DNA of 43,267 nt from an uncultured Alphaproteobacteria bacterium (lineage in GTDB: Bacteria; Pseudomonadota; Alphaproteobacteria; Rs-D84): contig CALXLG010000008.1 in the NCBI GenBank assembly GCA_944389135.1, positions 1 to 43,267 on the forward strand, in the 5' to 3' direction. The notes below the pieces were generated by a model. It was not told the DNA's origin, did not search any database, and worked only from the letters and a program-made list of their open reading frames with translations. Position numbers and translations under genes: made by a program. Of the stretch, positions 24,550 to 31,885 are shown piece after piece (positions within the stretch are counted from its first letter, which is position 1; each line of letters begins with the position of its first letter).

Positions 24550-25470
24550 TTATTTTGCCAGCTGATTTTCTAACATTGCAATTTGTTGCATCTGCTTTCG
24601 CATAAAGCAAACCTTTTCCAGATTATTATTAGAACTTTTTTCATTTGCTGGATTAAGTCTTAAATCATCTGCAGCTTTTATAAAACGCTTCAACATAACC
24701 CCCATAATGCGGTACTTCATAATTTCTTTCAATACAGTATTTTTAGGACTAAGTACCGGATAAAATGCCTTATTATGCAATTTTGTATAAACTTCATAGC
24801 ATCTTTTATAAATTTCTAGTTCTATTTGCAAAGGCGCAAAAATATCATGATAAATGAATTTATAATCTGCTTCTGCAAAATCAATAAAAGAAATCTTACT
24901 TTTATCCGGGTCGTAAAAAACATTATCAGGATTCAAATCACCATGCGACCAAGCTTGTCTGGTATCATATTCAAAATTACCAAATTCATCACGAATACGC
25001 GACATCTGACGAACTTCATTTTTTGTAAACCATACAGACATCTTGTTTTCTACAAAAGAATCTAAACGATTAAATTTTATTTCATTAGATATTTTATATT
25101 TTCGCAATTCTTTGACCGGTTTTAATTCATTCATATCAACCAAAAAACTGCCGATACTGTTAATAATTTCAAACTTTTGACGTCGTGACAAAGAACGAAA
25201 TAATTCTCTTGTAAGGGGCACACCAGGCGCCCTTTCTTCCAATATCTGAAATTCATCATCATTTATAAAATGCATCGCAGGAACATTATATACAGGATTT
25301 CCAACAGCACGAATAGCGTCTATCGCCTCTTTCGTCTTATGCTGCTTTTCAAGCCAAACCGCTTTCTTTGCATCACCAAAATTTGGCAAAGGACGCTTTA
25401 ATACAAAGCTATCGCCGTAATATACAGCGTACGTTTCACGACCATGATTATATTGATTTAGCTTTATCAT
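24550..25470 (-). CDS. Aminoglycoside-phosphotransferase-like kinase
   Basis: 306 aa from ATG 25470. An upstream in-frame ATG at 25506 lies in the -35 box, so it cannot be the start. The kinase-like fold is seen: an N-lobe beta region with VLKRPLP (Lys), the Glu region ILEERAPGVPL, catalytic loop WSHGDLNPDNV (His176, Asp178, Asn183) and the metal motif FIDFAEADY (Asp197). This is the APH/choline-kinase family, which phosphorylates small molecules (antibiotics, choline, sugars) or occasionally proteins. Resistance is not implied: similarity to classic APH enzymes is limited to the motifs. The C-terminus is a basic helical tail. It is tail to tail with the Fic gene without a gap and expressed from a leaderless-type promoter. 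Confidence 0.8.
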   Translation of the reverse strand: MIKLNQYNHGRETYAVYYGDSFVLKRPLPNFGDAKKAVWLEKQHKTKEAIDAIRAVGNPVYNVPAMHFINDDEFQILEERAPGVPLTRELFRSLSRRQKFEIINSIGSFLVDMNELKPVKELRKYKISNEIKFNRLDSFVENKMSVWFTKNEVRQMSRIRDEFGNFEYDTRQAWSHGDLNPDNVFYDPDKSKISFIDFAEADYKFIYHDIFAPLQIELEIYKRCYEVYTKLHNKAFYPVLSPKNTVLKEIMKYRIMGVMLKRFIKAADDLRLNPANEKSSNNNLEKVCFMRKQMQQIAMLENQLAK

Positions 25471-25471
25471 A

Positions 25472-25499
25472 TTGACATATATAGTACACAAAATATATT
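25472..25499 (+). promoter_or_regulatory. Opposing promoter interlocked with the APH-like promoter
   Basis: On the plus strand TTGACA (25472-25477), 16 bp, TATATT (25494-25499). It overlaps base for base with the minus-strand promoter. A transcript would run antisense through the 3' end of envC. Confidence 0.45.
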
Positions 25500-25506
25500 T
25501 TGTCAA
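25478..25506 (-). promoter_or_regulatory. Leaderless-type promoter of the APH-like gene
   Basis: On the minus strand TTGACA (25506-25501), 17 bp, TATATA (25483-25478). The predicted start is about 25471, one base before the ATG at 25470. Confidence 0.7.
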
Positions 25507-25517
25507 TATTCAAGAAG

Positions 25518-26597
25518 CTATTTTTGCTCTTTGAAAAGATTTGCTGGGTCAACGGCTTTATTACCACGTCGGACTTCCAAATACATTTCTGGCTTATCCG
25601 TATCCATTCTGCCGATTGGTTCACCTGCCAAAACTTCTTGCCCCAACATAACATTTATTACGCCCAAATTTGTCATTACTGTATTATATCCGTTTTTATG
25701 CGACATTATTACCACCTTGCCAAAGCCTTTAAAGCTATCTGCAAATTTTACTTCTCCATCAGCAGGTGCTGTAACCAATGCATCGCCACGAACACGAATT
25801 CTCCACCCATCTGATTTTAAACCAAGAGCGGTCTTTTCACCGAAATGTACAACAACTTTGCCACGAACAGGCTGATTAAGTTTGCGGTATGAAAATCTTG
25901 AATCACTTGACATTTCAGAACTCCCCACGCCGGCAGATAATTCTGATATTGTTTTTGCACGTGCCGACAAATCGCGCAATTTTTTCTGTAATTCAGATTG
26001 TTGACTTCTAAGCTTTTGATTTTGTACAGAACGTTGCCGCAATAACTTATCCAATTCATCTTTTTCAGACGCATATTTTTTTGCGGTTCTATCTAATTTT
26101 TCTTTTTCTATGGCACGCTGTTCGCGTATTTTCTCTAATTCTTTAATTTTTTCTGTTGCTTCTTGTATTTCGGCATCAAAACTATTCGCTGCCCCAGATA
26201 AGACCGCCGATGTTAAAACATATTCGCGCATGTTGTCTGAATCAAAGCTTGGATGTGACGCAATGAATAAAATACTAGCTGCTGCATCGGCAATACGTCC
26301 CTGGTTTTGCTTTAAAGAACGCTCCAGCTCTGCCTGCTGTGCATCTAAGTCTTTTATTTTACGCGCAACAATGCTACGTTGCTCTTCCAAAAGGCTAACT
26401 TGGTCTGCAGCTTTTACCAACTTCTTTTTTGTTGCCGCGACATCTCTATCAGAAGTTTTTACTTGCTGTTCTAATTTCTTATTTTGTTGTTCTGTTTGCT
26501 TAATCTGCGCCTGAATCTTAGAAAGTTCACTGGCAGCACAAACGGGTTGCGCTGCAACAGTGAACAATAAAACCAAAACAGTAAATAACTTCTTCAT
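25518..26597 (-). CDS. EnvC-like murein hydrolase activator (coiled coil plus degenerate LytM)
   Basis: 359 aa. Signal peptide 1-21. Residues 22-220 are two long coiled coils (KIQAQIKQTEQQNKKLEQQ, then EKIKELEKIREQRAIEKEKL). The C-terminal LytM/M23 domain (~245-355) keeps the fold (GKVVVHFGEKT, APADGEVKFADSFKGFGKVV, MSHKNGYNTV, GQEVLAGEPIGRM, MYLEVRRG, DPANLF). The zinc site is incomplete: HxxxD near the start is HFGEK and the second metal His is replaced (MTNLG). EnvC itself is degenerate in the same way and activates amidases for daughter-cell separation. It is cotranscribed and coupled to tyrS: the tyrS stop and envC start share a base (TAATG). Confidence 0.88.
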   Translation of the reverse strand: MKKLFTVLVLLFTVAAQPVCAASELSKIQAQIKQTEQQNKKLEQQVKTSDRDVAATKKKLVKAADQVSLLEEQRSIVARKIKDLDAQQAELERSLKQNQGRIADAAASILFIASHPSFDSDNMREYVLTSAVLSGAANSFDAEIQEATEKIKELEKIREQRAIEKEKLDRTAKKYASEKDELDKLLRQRSVQNQKLRSQQSELQKKLRDLSARAKTISELSAGVGSSEMSSDSRFSYRKLNQPVRGKVVVHFGEKTALGLKSDGWRIRVRGDALVTAPADGEVKFADSFKGFGKVVIMSHKNGYNTVMTNLGVINVMLGQEVLAGEPIGRMDTDKPEMYLEVRRGNKAVDPANLFKEQK

Positions 26598-27814
26598 TAG
26601 TTCTTTTTTATAACACGCAAGAAAACTTTTTTTCCTTTTTGAACCAGTATTTCATCTGCAGGTTCAACAATTGATTTCCAATCGGTTATTTTCTTGCCAT
26701 CTATTTGAATTCCACCCTGCTCTATCATACGACGTGCTTCAGATTTGGAATCAAATAATTTTATAGAAACAAGAAAATCAAGAACACCAACAGATTCTGC
26801 CATTTCTAGTTCAAACGAAGGTACATTTTCTGCATTGGCACCACCAGCAAACAGTGCTGTCGCCGCATCTTGCGCAGCCTGCGCAGCATCCCGCCCGTGC
26901 GCAAGTTCTGTTGCCGCAAACGCCAGTATTTTCTTTGCCTCGTTTAATTCTGCCCCCTGTAATTTAGAAAGCTTTTCTATCTCATCTAGTGGAATTTCTG
27001 TAAATATCTTCAAGAACCTTTCAACCAAGTCGTCTGGCGTATTCCGAAAATATTGATAATATTCATAAGGTGACGTTTTTTCTTCGTTTACCCAAACTGC
27101 ATTACCTGCAGATTTACCTATTTTTTCGCCCTTTGAATCTGTTATCAACGAAGTTGATAAAACAAAAACTTCTTTTCCCAGTTTTTTTCTGACCAGTTCA
27201 ACCCCCATAACACTATTTCCCCACTGATCTGCGCCACAAAATTGCAAGATACAACCATATTTTTTATACAAAGTCAGGAAATCAACCGCCTGAAAAGTCA
27301 TATAATTAAATTCCAAGAAAGTCATACCATTTTCAAGACGTCTTTTTACGCTTTCCATTGACAACATTCTTGGCACAGTAAAATCTGCACCAAAATCTGC
27401 CAAAAAGCCCATATGACTATAACCCTTCATCCAATCATAATTATCAACCATAATGGCATCATTTTCGCCATCTCCGAACTTAATAAATTTGGAAATAGAT
27501 TTGCGCAACCCCGCACAATTCCTTTCAATTTGTTCGTCTGTTAGCATCGGGCGCCCTTTATCACGACCAGACGGGTCACCAATACGCCCTGTTGCGCCAC
27601 CAACCAACAAGATAGGTTTATGACCATATTTCTGGAACCAGCGCATCAACATTAACGAAGCCAAATGACCAACATGCAAAGAATCACCTGTTGGGTCTGT
27701 TCCCCAATACCCCACGACTTTTCCTGCATTTAACGCATCATTTAACCCCGCCATATTAGAGGCTTGATTCAAGAATCCCCTTGCTTCTAATTCTTTCAAC
27801 AGTTCGTTTTGCAT
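26597..27814 (-). CDS. tyrS: Tyrosyl-tRNA synthetase
   Basis: 405 aa. It charges tRNA-Tyr. The class I HIGH motif is HVGH (47-50) after YWGTDPTGDSL; the KMSKS motif is KIGKS (231-235). Tyr-site residues include the YMTFQAVDFL region and QFCGADQWGN. A C-terminal S4 RNA-binding domain (~340-400) has ARRMIEQGGIQIDGKKI and ADEILVQKGKKVF. The ribosome site AAAGGAATT precedes ATG. Its length and motifs match the shorter bacterial TyrRS. It forms an operon with envC, an uncommon pairing. Confidence 0.97.
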   Translation of the reverse strand: MQNELLKELEARGFLNQASNMAGLNDALNAGKVVGYWGTDPTGDSLHVGHLASLMLMRWFQKYGHKPILLVGGATGRIGDPSGRDKGRPMLTDEQIERNCAGLRKSISKFIKFGDGENDAIMVDNYDWMKGYSHMGFLADFGADFTVPRMLSMESVKRRLENGMTFLEFNYMTFQAVDFLTLYKKYGCILQFCGADQWGNSVMGVELVRKKLGKEVFVLSTSLITDSKGEKIGKSAGNAVWVNEEKTSPYEYYQYFRNTPDDLVERFLKIFTEIPLDEIEKLSKLQGAELNEAKKILAFAATELAHGRDAAQAAQDAATALFAGGANAENVPSFELEMAESVGVLDFLVSIKLFDSKSEARRMIEQGGIQIDGKKITDWKSIVEPADEILVQKGKKVFLRVIKKN

Positions 27815-27876
27815 ATTTTAATTCCTTTAGAATTTATAATATCAGAATAAATTTGAATATTCCATAATCTTATAAT

Positions 27877-27908
27877 AAAAATCGCACTTTATAAAAAGCG
27901 CGATTTTT
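27877..27908 (-). terminator. Terminator after tsf
   Basis: 9-bp outer stem AAAAATCGC/GCGATTTTT with an inner partial stem (CTTT/AAAG), and T-run on the minus strand. It separates the rpsB-tsf operon from tyrS-envC, whose promoter must lie in the ~60 bp beyond it. Confidence 0.85.
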
Positions 27909-27937
27909 ATTTAATTTATGGTTATTCTTCTGCAAAT

Positions 27938-28807
27938 TTATTGCAACATTTTTGCAACTTCATCTGCCAAGTTGTCTTCGCGCTTTTCAATACCTTCGCC
28001 CAAGACATAATAAGCAAAACCAGCCAATTTACCACCAGCTTCTTCTATAACCTGCTTTACAGTCTTAGAAGGATCCATGACAAATGGTTGTTCTTCTAAT
28101 ACTGTTTCAGAATAATATTTCTGAATACGACCGTTAACCATCTTTTCAACAACCTGTTCTGGTTTTCCAGCAGTTGCACCTGATTCAATAAATACTTTCT
28201 TTTCACGTTCAACAGCGACAGGGTCAACATCAGCAATTGTCATAAATTCTGGTTTTGTTGCGGCAATATGCATTGCAATTTTATTACCAATTTCATCTAT
28301 TTTTTCAGAATCGCCATTAATTGCAACAACCACACCAATTTGTCCCATACCTGGAACCAACGCATTGTGAACATATGTGTAAATGTGATCGCCAGAAACT
28401 TTAGAAATACGGCGCAAATTCATATTTTCACCAATTGTAGAAATTGCCGCAGCAATATCATCTTTTACAGCATTCATAGTTGCATCAAAATCACCTTTCA
28501 TTTCAACCGCTTTTGCTGCGATATCTGCAACTAATTTCTGGAACTTTTCGTTTTTTGCAACAAAGTCTGTTTCTGCATTAACTTCTACGACACAGCCCAT
28601 ATCGTTACATTTTACAACTGTTACCAATCCAGATGCAGCAATACGTCCAGCTTTTGACGCAGCTTTTACAATACCTTTCTTACGCAACCAATCGGCAGCA
28701 GCCTCAATATCGCCATTATTTTCAATCAAGGCTTTTTTACAATCCATCATACCTGCTGAAGTTTTTTCACGCAGTTCTTGTATTAATTTTGCTGTTACTT
28801 CTGCCAT
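27938..28807 (-). CDS. tsf: Elongation factor Ts
   Basis: 289 aa. It is the nucleotide exchange factor for EF-Tu. Start at 28807 (MAEVTAKLIQELREKTSAGM) with GGGAG upstream. The N-terminal UBA-like region has the TDFVAKN signature (EVNAETDFVAKNEKF) that contacts EF-Tu, followed by the two core subdomains (MHIAATKPEF). The C-terminal module ends QVIEEAGGKLAGFAYYVLGEG. It is the second gene of the rpsB operon, with a hairpin in between. Confidence 0.98.
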   Translation of the reverse strand: MAEVTAKLIQELREKTSAGMMDCKKALIENNGDIEAAADWLRKKGIVKAASKAGRIAASGLVTVVKCNDMGCVVEVNAETDFVAKNEKFQKLVADIAAKAVEMKGDFDATMNAVKDDIAAAISTIGENMNLRRISKVSGDHIYTYVHNALVPGMGQIGVVVAINGDSEKIDEIGNKIAMHIAATKPEFMTIADVDPVAVEREKKVFIESGATAGKPEQVVEKMVNGRIQKYYSETVLEEQPFVMDPSKTVKQVIEEAGGKLAGFAYYVLGEGIEKREDNLADEVAKMLQ

Positions 28808-28849
28808 TGTGTTTTCTCCCATAATAAATTGTTAATCTATATTTAGAAT

Positions 28850-28879
28850 TTATTGGTGCATGTAAAAATGCACCAATAA
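28850..28879 (-). promoter_or_regulatory. 12-bp intercistronic hairpin between rpsB and tsf
   Basis: Perfect arms TTATTGGTGCAT/ATGCACCAATAA around a 6-base loop, starting ten bases after the rpsB stop. No U-run follows on the minus strand, so it looks like an attenuator or RNA-stability element that sets the S2:EF-Ts ratio rather than a full terminator. Confidence 0.7.
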
Positions 28880-28889
28880 TCTAAATTAA

Positions 28890-29747
28890 TTATTTACCAG
28901 CTTTTTCTGCTTTATCCATCATTTTGCCACGACGTTCTGCACGGGCTTCTGATGTTTTAGATTTCTGACGAGCTTCTTTGTCTTTTATATCTGCTTCCAA
29001 TTCGTCAGCAGCAGCAGCCATATCTGATTCAACTTTCTTACCAGCTGCCCCACCCAGACGTTTTTCAATACCAGACAAGATAGCATCTACAAACAAATCA
29101 CAATATAATTGTGTTGCACGCGCTGCATCGTCATTACCTGGCACTGGATAATCAACCATTTCTGGATTTGCGTTTGTATCGCAAATAGCAATTGTTGGGA
29201 TATCCAAGTTTTTCGCTTCACGAACTGCATTCATTTCACGTGGAACATCAATTACAATCATTGCTTGTGGTACGCCATGCATTTCTAAAATACCACCAAA
29301 AATATCACGCAATTTTGCAACTTCTTTGGTCATTACACCAACTTCTTTCTTCGTCAAGCCTAATTTATCAGCATTTTCAATATCAGCTTCCATTTTCTTT
29401 AAGCGACGAATAGACTGAGAAACTGTTGTCCAGTTAGTTAACATACCGCCCAACCAACGATTGTTAACATAATATTGACCGCAACGTTCTGCAGCATCTT
29501 TAACAATGTCTTTTGCCTGATGTTTTGTCGCAACAAATAAAACTTTACCACCAGCTGCAGTAATTGTTTCCAATGCAACCAAAGCACGATAAAGCAAAGG
29601 CGCTGTTTTATTCAAATTAATAATGTGAATTTTATCTTTTACGCCATAAACATATGGTGTCATCAATGGGTTCCAACGACGTGTATGATGACCAAAATGT
29701 ACACCAGCTTCCATCAGCTGTTTCATAGTAAATGTAGGCAATGCCAT
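28890..29747 (-). CDS. rpsB: 30S ribosomal protein S2
   Basis: 285 aa. S2 is needed for assembly of the small subunit platform. Diagnostic stretches: MEAGVHFGHHTRRWNP, VYGVKDKIHIINL, NNRWLGGMLTNW, DVPREMNAVREA, DTNANPEMVDYPVPGNDDA. The C-terminal ~45 residues (from AADELEADIKDK) are a Lys/Glu/Arg-rich extension common in alphaproteobacteria. AAGGATAA precedes ATG. First gene of the rpsB-tsf operon. Confidence 0.98.
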   Translation of the reverse strand: MALPTFTMKQLMEAGVHFGHHTRRWNPLMTPYVYGVKDKIHIINLNKTAPLLYRALVALETITAAGGKVLFVATKHQAKDIVKDAAERCGQYYVNNRWLGGMLTNWTTVSQSIRRLKKMEADIENADKLGLTKKEVGVMTKEVAKLRDIFGGILEMHGVPQAMIVIDVPREMNAVREAKNLDIPTIAICDTNANPEMVDYPVPGNDDAARATQLYCDLFVDAILSGIEKRLGGAAGKKVESDMAAAADELEADIKDKEARQKSKTSEARAERRGKMMDKAEKAGK

Positions 29748-29857
29748 AATATTATCCTTTTTTCTGTTGTTATCCTCACCGTTGGTAAAAAGACCAATTT
29801 TTATAAATCGGACAGAAACTTAAACCAAACGATTGTGTTCTTCGTGCAACGCACGTG
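29748..29857 (-). promoter_or_regulatory. 110-nt rpsB leader
   Basis: This is the predicted 5' leader between the transcription start near 29857 and the rpsB start. It contains a small CGTGC/GCACG hairpin near its 5' end. S2 often represses its own operon through its leader; whether this one is a binding site cannot be seen. No small gene was found in the 225-bp gap. Confidence 0.4.
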
Positions 29858-29863
29858 ATTTGG

Positions 29864-29892
29864 ATATTAACCCAACAAGCAATAAAAATCAA
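29864..29892 (-). promoter_or_regulatory. Promoter of rpsB-tsf
   Basis: On the minus strand TTGATT (29892-29887), 17 bp, TAATAT (29869-29864). Confidence 0.6.
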
Positions 29893-29937
29893 GCATTTTT
29901 TGATACTTATCTTTTTATAAAACATTTTTATTAAAAG

Positions 29938-29965
29938 TTGACAAATACTATATATGTATTACAAT
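29938..29965 (+). promoter_or_regulatory. Leaderless-type promoter of the subtilisin-like gene
   Basis: TTGACA (29938-29943), 16 bp, TACAAT (29960-29965). The predicted start is 29972, one base before ATG 29973. No ribosome site is present. Confidence 0.7.
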
Positions 29966-29972
29966 TTAATTA

Positions 29973-31823
29973 ATGAAATACTTTGCTCGTATTTTTTTAC
30001 TATCATTTACTTTATGTACATATTTTACAAATTATGTGCTTGCCGAAACTACGGAAAACTGTACAAATTTAGCTTATAGGCAAGCAAACCCCGAAAAATG
30101 CGATGAAAAATCTTTCTGGTCTGACGATAGCGCAACTATGCTAAGTGGTGCGGCAATCGTCAGCAGTGCTTTTGCTTTATTAGGCGTTGTAAATTCTTAC
30201 AATAACAGTTCTTCTAATAATTTTGATTCTGCTGACACCCCCATTCAACCCACATTACCTTTATATAATATGGTAGGTGGGGATGTTGACGCTGTAAAAT
30301 TGGCAAACGCGGCAAAAACAAACGAATATCAGCTAAATGTGAACCAATATAATGATATAAGATTAGCATATTCCTTGGCTCGCGGTTTTACGGGTAAAAA
30401 CACAACAATTGCTGTATTAGATGCAGGGTTTGATTCTTGGCATGGCGCCAGTGTTGCTGCGATTGCGTCTGGTCCAATTGCACCTGACGCAACAGTAAAT
30501 TCTTATAAAATTGCGAATAACAATGAATTTATTTCTTATAACGAAATAGGTAATATTATATCCAGCGCAACAGATGCAGATATTTTCAATTCCAGTTGGT
30601 CCGTTTCCATGCGAGCCCCTGCTTTAAAGTCGCGCACTCAACTTATTCAATTAACAGGGCAACAATTTGCAGATGGTATATCAGACGCTGCGAAACGTGG
30701 GGCAATATTTGTATGGGCCGCCGGCAATGACTATGACAAACATCAAAGCAGTGCATTATCTGCCCTGCCCAAAGTTATGCCAGAATTGCAGGGACACTTT
30801 ATAAATGTTGTGGCCTGGGACAGTTATACTGGGGCGTTGGCAGAATATAGTAATGCGTGTGGTATAACAAAAGATTATTGTATCACAGTACCAGGAACTG
30901 ATATTAACTCTGGCGAGACTACTGCCAGTGGCACAAGTTTTGCCGCCCCGATTGTTTCTGCGGCTGTTGCTGTAATAAAAGAAGCGTTTCCTTATATGTC
31001 TTCACCAGAAATCACAGAGCTTTTATTTACCACAGCCCGCGATTTAGGCGAACCAGGAATTGACAACATATATGGTCATGGAATGCTGGACTTAGAACGT
31101 GCGACCAGACCTGTCGGTGCCCCGATGGTACCAATAGAATCAGGCATTATGCAACCACTACAAACCGCCAGAGTTTCTGGGACAATAGCACATAAAATTA
31201 ATTCTGCAGACTTAAAATTTGCGTTTTTTGACAGTTTTGGCCGTGCCTTTGAAGCCAACCTTGCAGACAACATATCAATTCAAAACCCCGGCAGAGCTTT
31301 CCAACGTTTACAAAACCAAGAAACCTTAACACAGGTATCTATTGGCAACTTGGAATTCGGTCTAAAGAATTCAGATATTATTTTTGGGGACGGCTTTCTA
31401 GAGGCAAATAACCAAGACACTATCAGCTTTATCGGGACATATAACGAAGCAAACATTGGGGATATAACACTTTTCCAAAATGCTCGCTTTGGCATAAGTT
31501 CACCGAAAGCATCACCAAACTCAATGATAACGGGCTTTTCTAATATATATACCGCATCTATAAAGCTGGGCGCAAAGTTCAAAGACTGGACATTTTCTTG
31601 GGCAATTCCAGATAATATAATTGCAGGGAATATGGGCCTTCGTCTGCCATCGGGACGTGCAAACAATGGGGATATTTTATATCAAAACTATTCACTGGAT
31701 CTTTCCAGCAAACCGGCAATTGAATATGCTATTTCTTATAAAAATATACACGCCGGTTTTATAGACAACCCTTATGGAACAGATGAAATATTTATACTGA
31801 CCAAAGGTTCTTTACGCTTTTAA
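29973..31823 (+). CDS. Exported subtilisin-like (S8) serine protease with C-terminal outer-membrane-like region
   Basis: 616 aa. Signal peptide 1-24 (VLA-E). A second hydrophobic stretch (53-73) precedes a disordered Ser/Asn segment. The S8 triad is visible: Asp150 in IAVLDAGFD, His157 in WHGASVAAI, Ser322 in ASGTSFAAP, with the oxyanion Asn252 in WAAGND. Only six residues separate Asp and His, against ~30 in subtilisins, so the strand and loops between them are missing. After ~375 the remaining ~240 residues are beta-rich and end in Phe (TKGSLRF), as in outer-membrane barrels and serine-protease autotransporters. The part is short for a complete 12-strand barrel. Surface protease is the likely role; activity is uncertain. 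Confidence 0.82.
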   Translation: MKYFARIFLLSFTLCTYFTNYVLAETTENCTNLAYRQANPEKCDEKSFWSDDSATMLSGAAIVSSAFALLGVVNSYNNSSSNNFDSADTPIQPTLPLYNMVGGDVDAVKLANAAKTNEYQLNVNQYNDIRLAYSLARGFTGKNTTIAVLDAGFDSWHGASVAAIASGPIAPDATVNSYKIANNNEFISYNEIGNIISSATDADIFNSSWSVSMRAPALKSRTQLIQLTGQQFADGISDAAKRGAIFVWAAGNDYDKHQSSALSALPKVMPELQGHFINVVAWDSYTGALAEYSNACGITKDYCITVPGTDINSGETTASGTSFAAPIVSAAVAVIKEAFPYMSSPEITELLFTTARDLGEPGIDNIYGHGMLDLERATRPVGAPMVPIESGIMQPLQTARVSGTIAHKINSADLKFAFFDSFGRAFEANLADNISIQNPGRAFQRLQNQETLTQVSIGNLEFGLKNSDIIFGDGFLEANNQDTISFIGTYNEANIGDITLFQNARFGISSPKASPNSMITGFSNIYTASIKLGAKFKDWTFSWAIPDNIIAGNMGLRLPSGRANNGDILYQNYSLDLSSKPAIEYAISYKNIHAGFIDNPYGTDEIFILTKGSLRF

Positions 31824-31838
31824 AAACAGCTTGTTTTT
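31822..31838 (+). terminator. Weak terminator after the S8 gene
   Basis: 7-bp stem AAAAACA/TGTTTTT, loop GCT, followed by T and A. Mostly A-T pairs, so it may be leaky toward the A2M gene 62 bp on. Confidence 0.45.
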
Positions 31839-31885
31839 TTAAATAAGTCTTTCTAAGATAGTCCTATCAAAGGAAGGGGCTTTTT

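Noticed and set aside
24550-25470. APH-like gene as an antibiotic-resistance determinant
   Set aside because: Only the general kinase motifs match; no similarity to a known resistance enzyme is visible and there is no mobile context.
28858-28880. rpsB-tsf hairpin as a factor-independent terminator
   Set aside because: No U-run on the transcribed strand, and tsf follows directly in the same operon.
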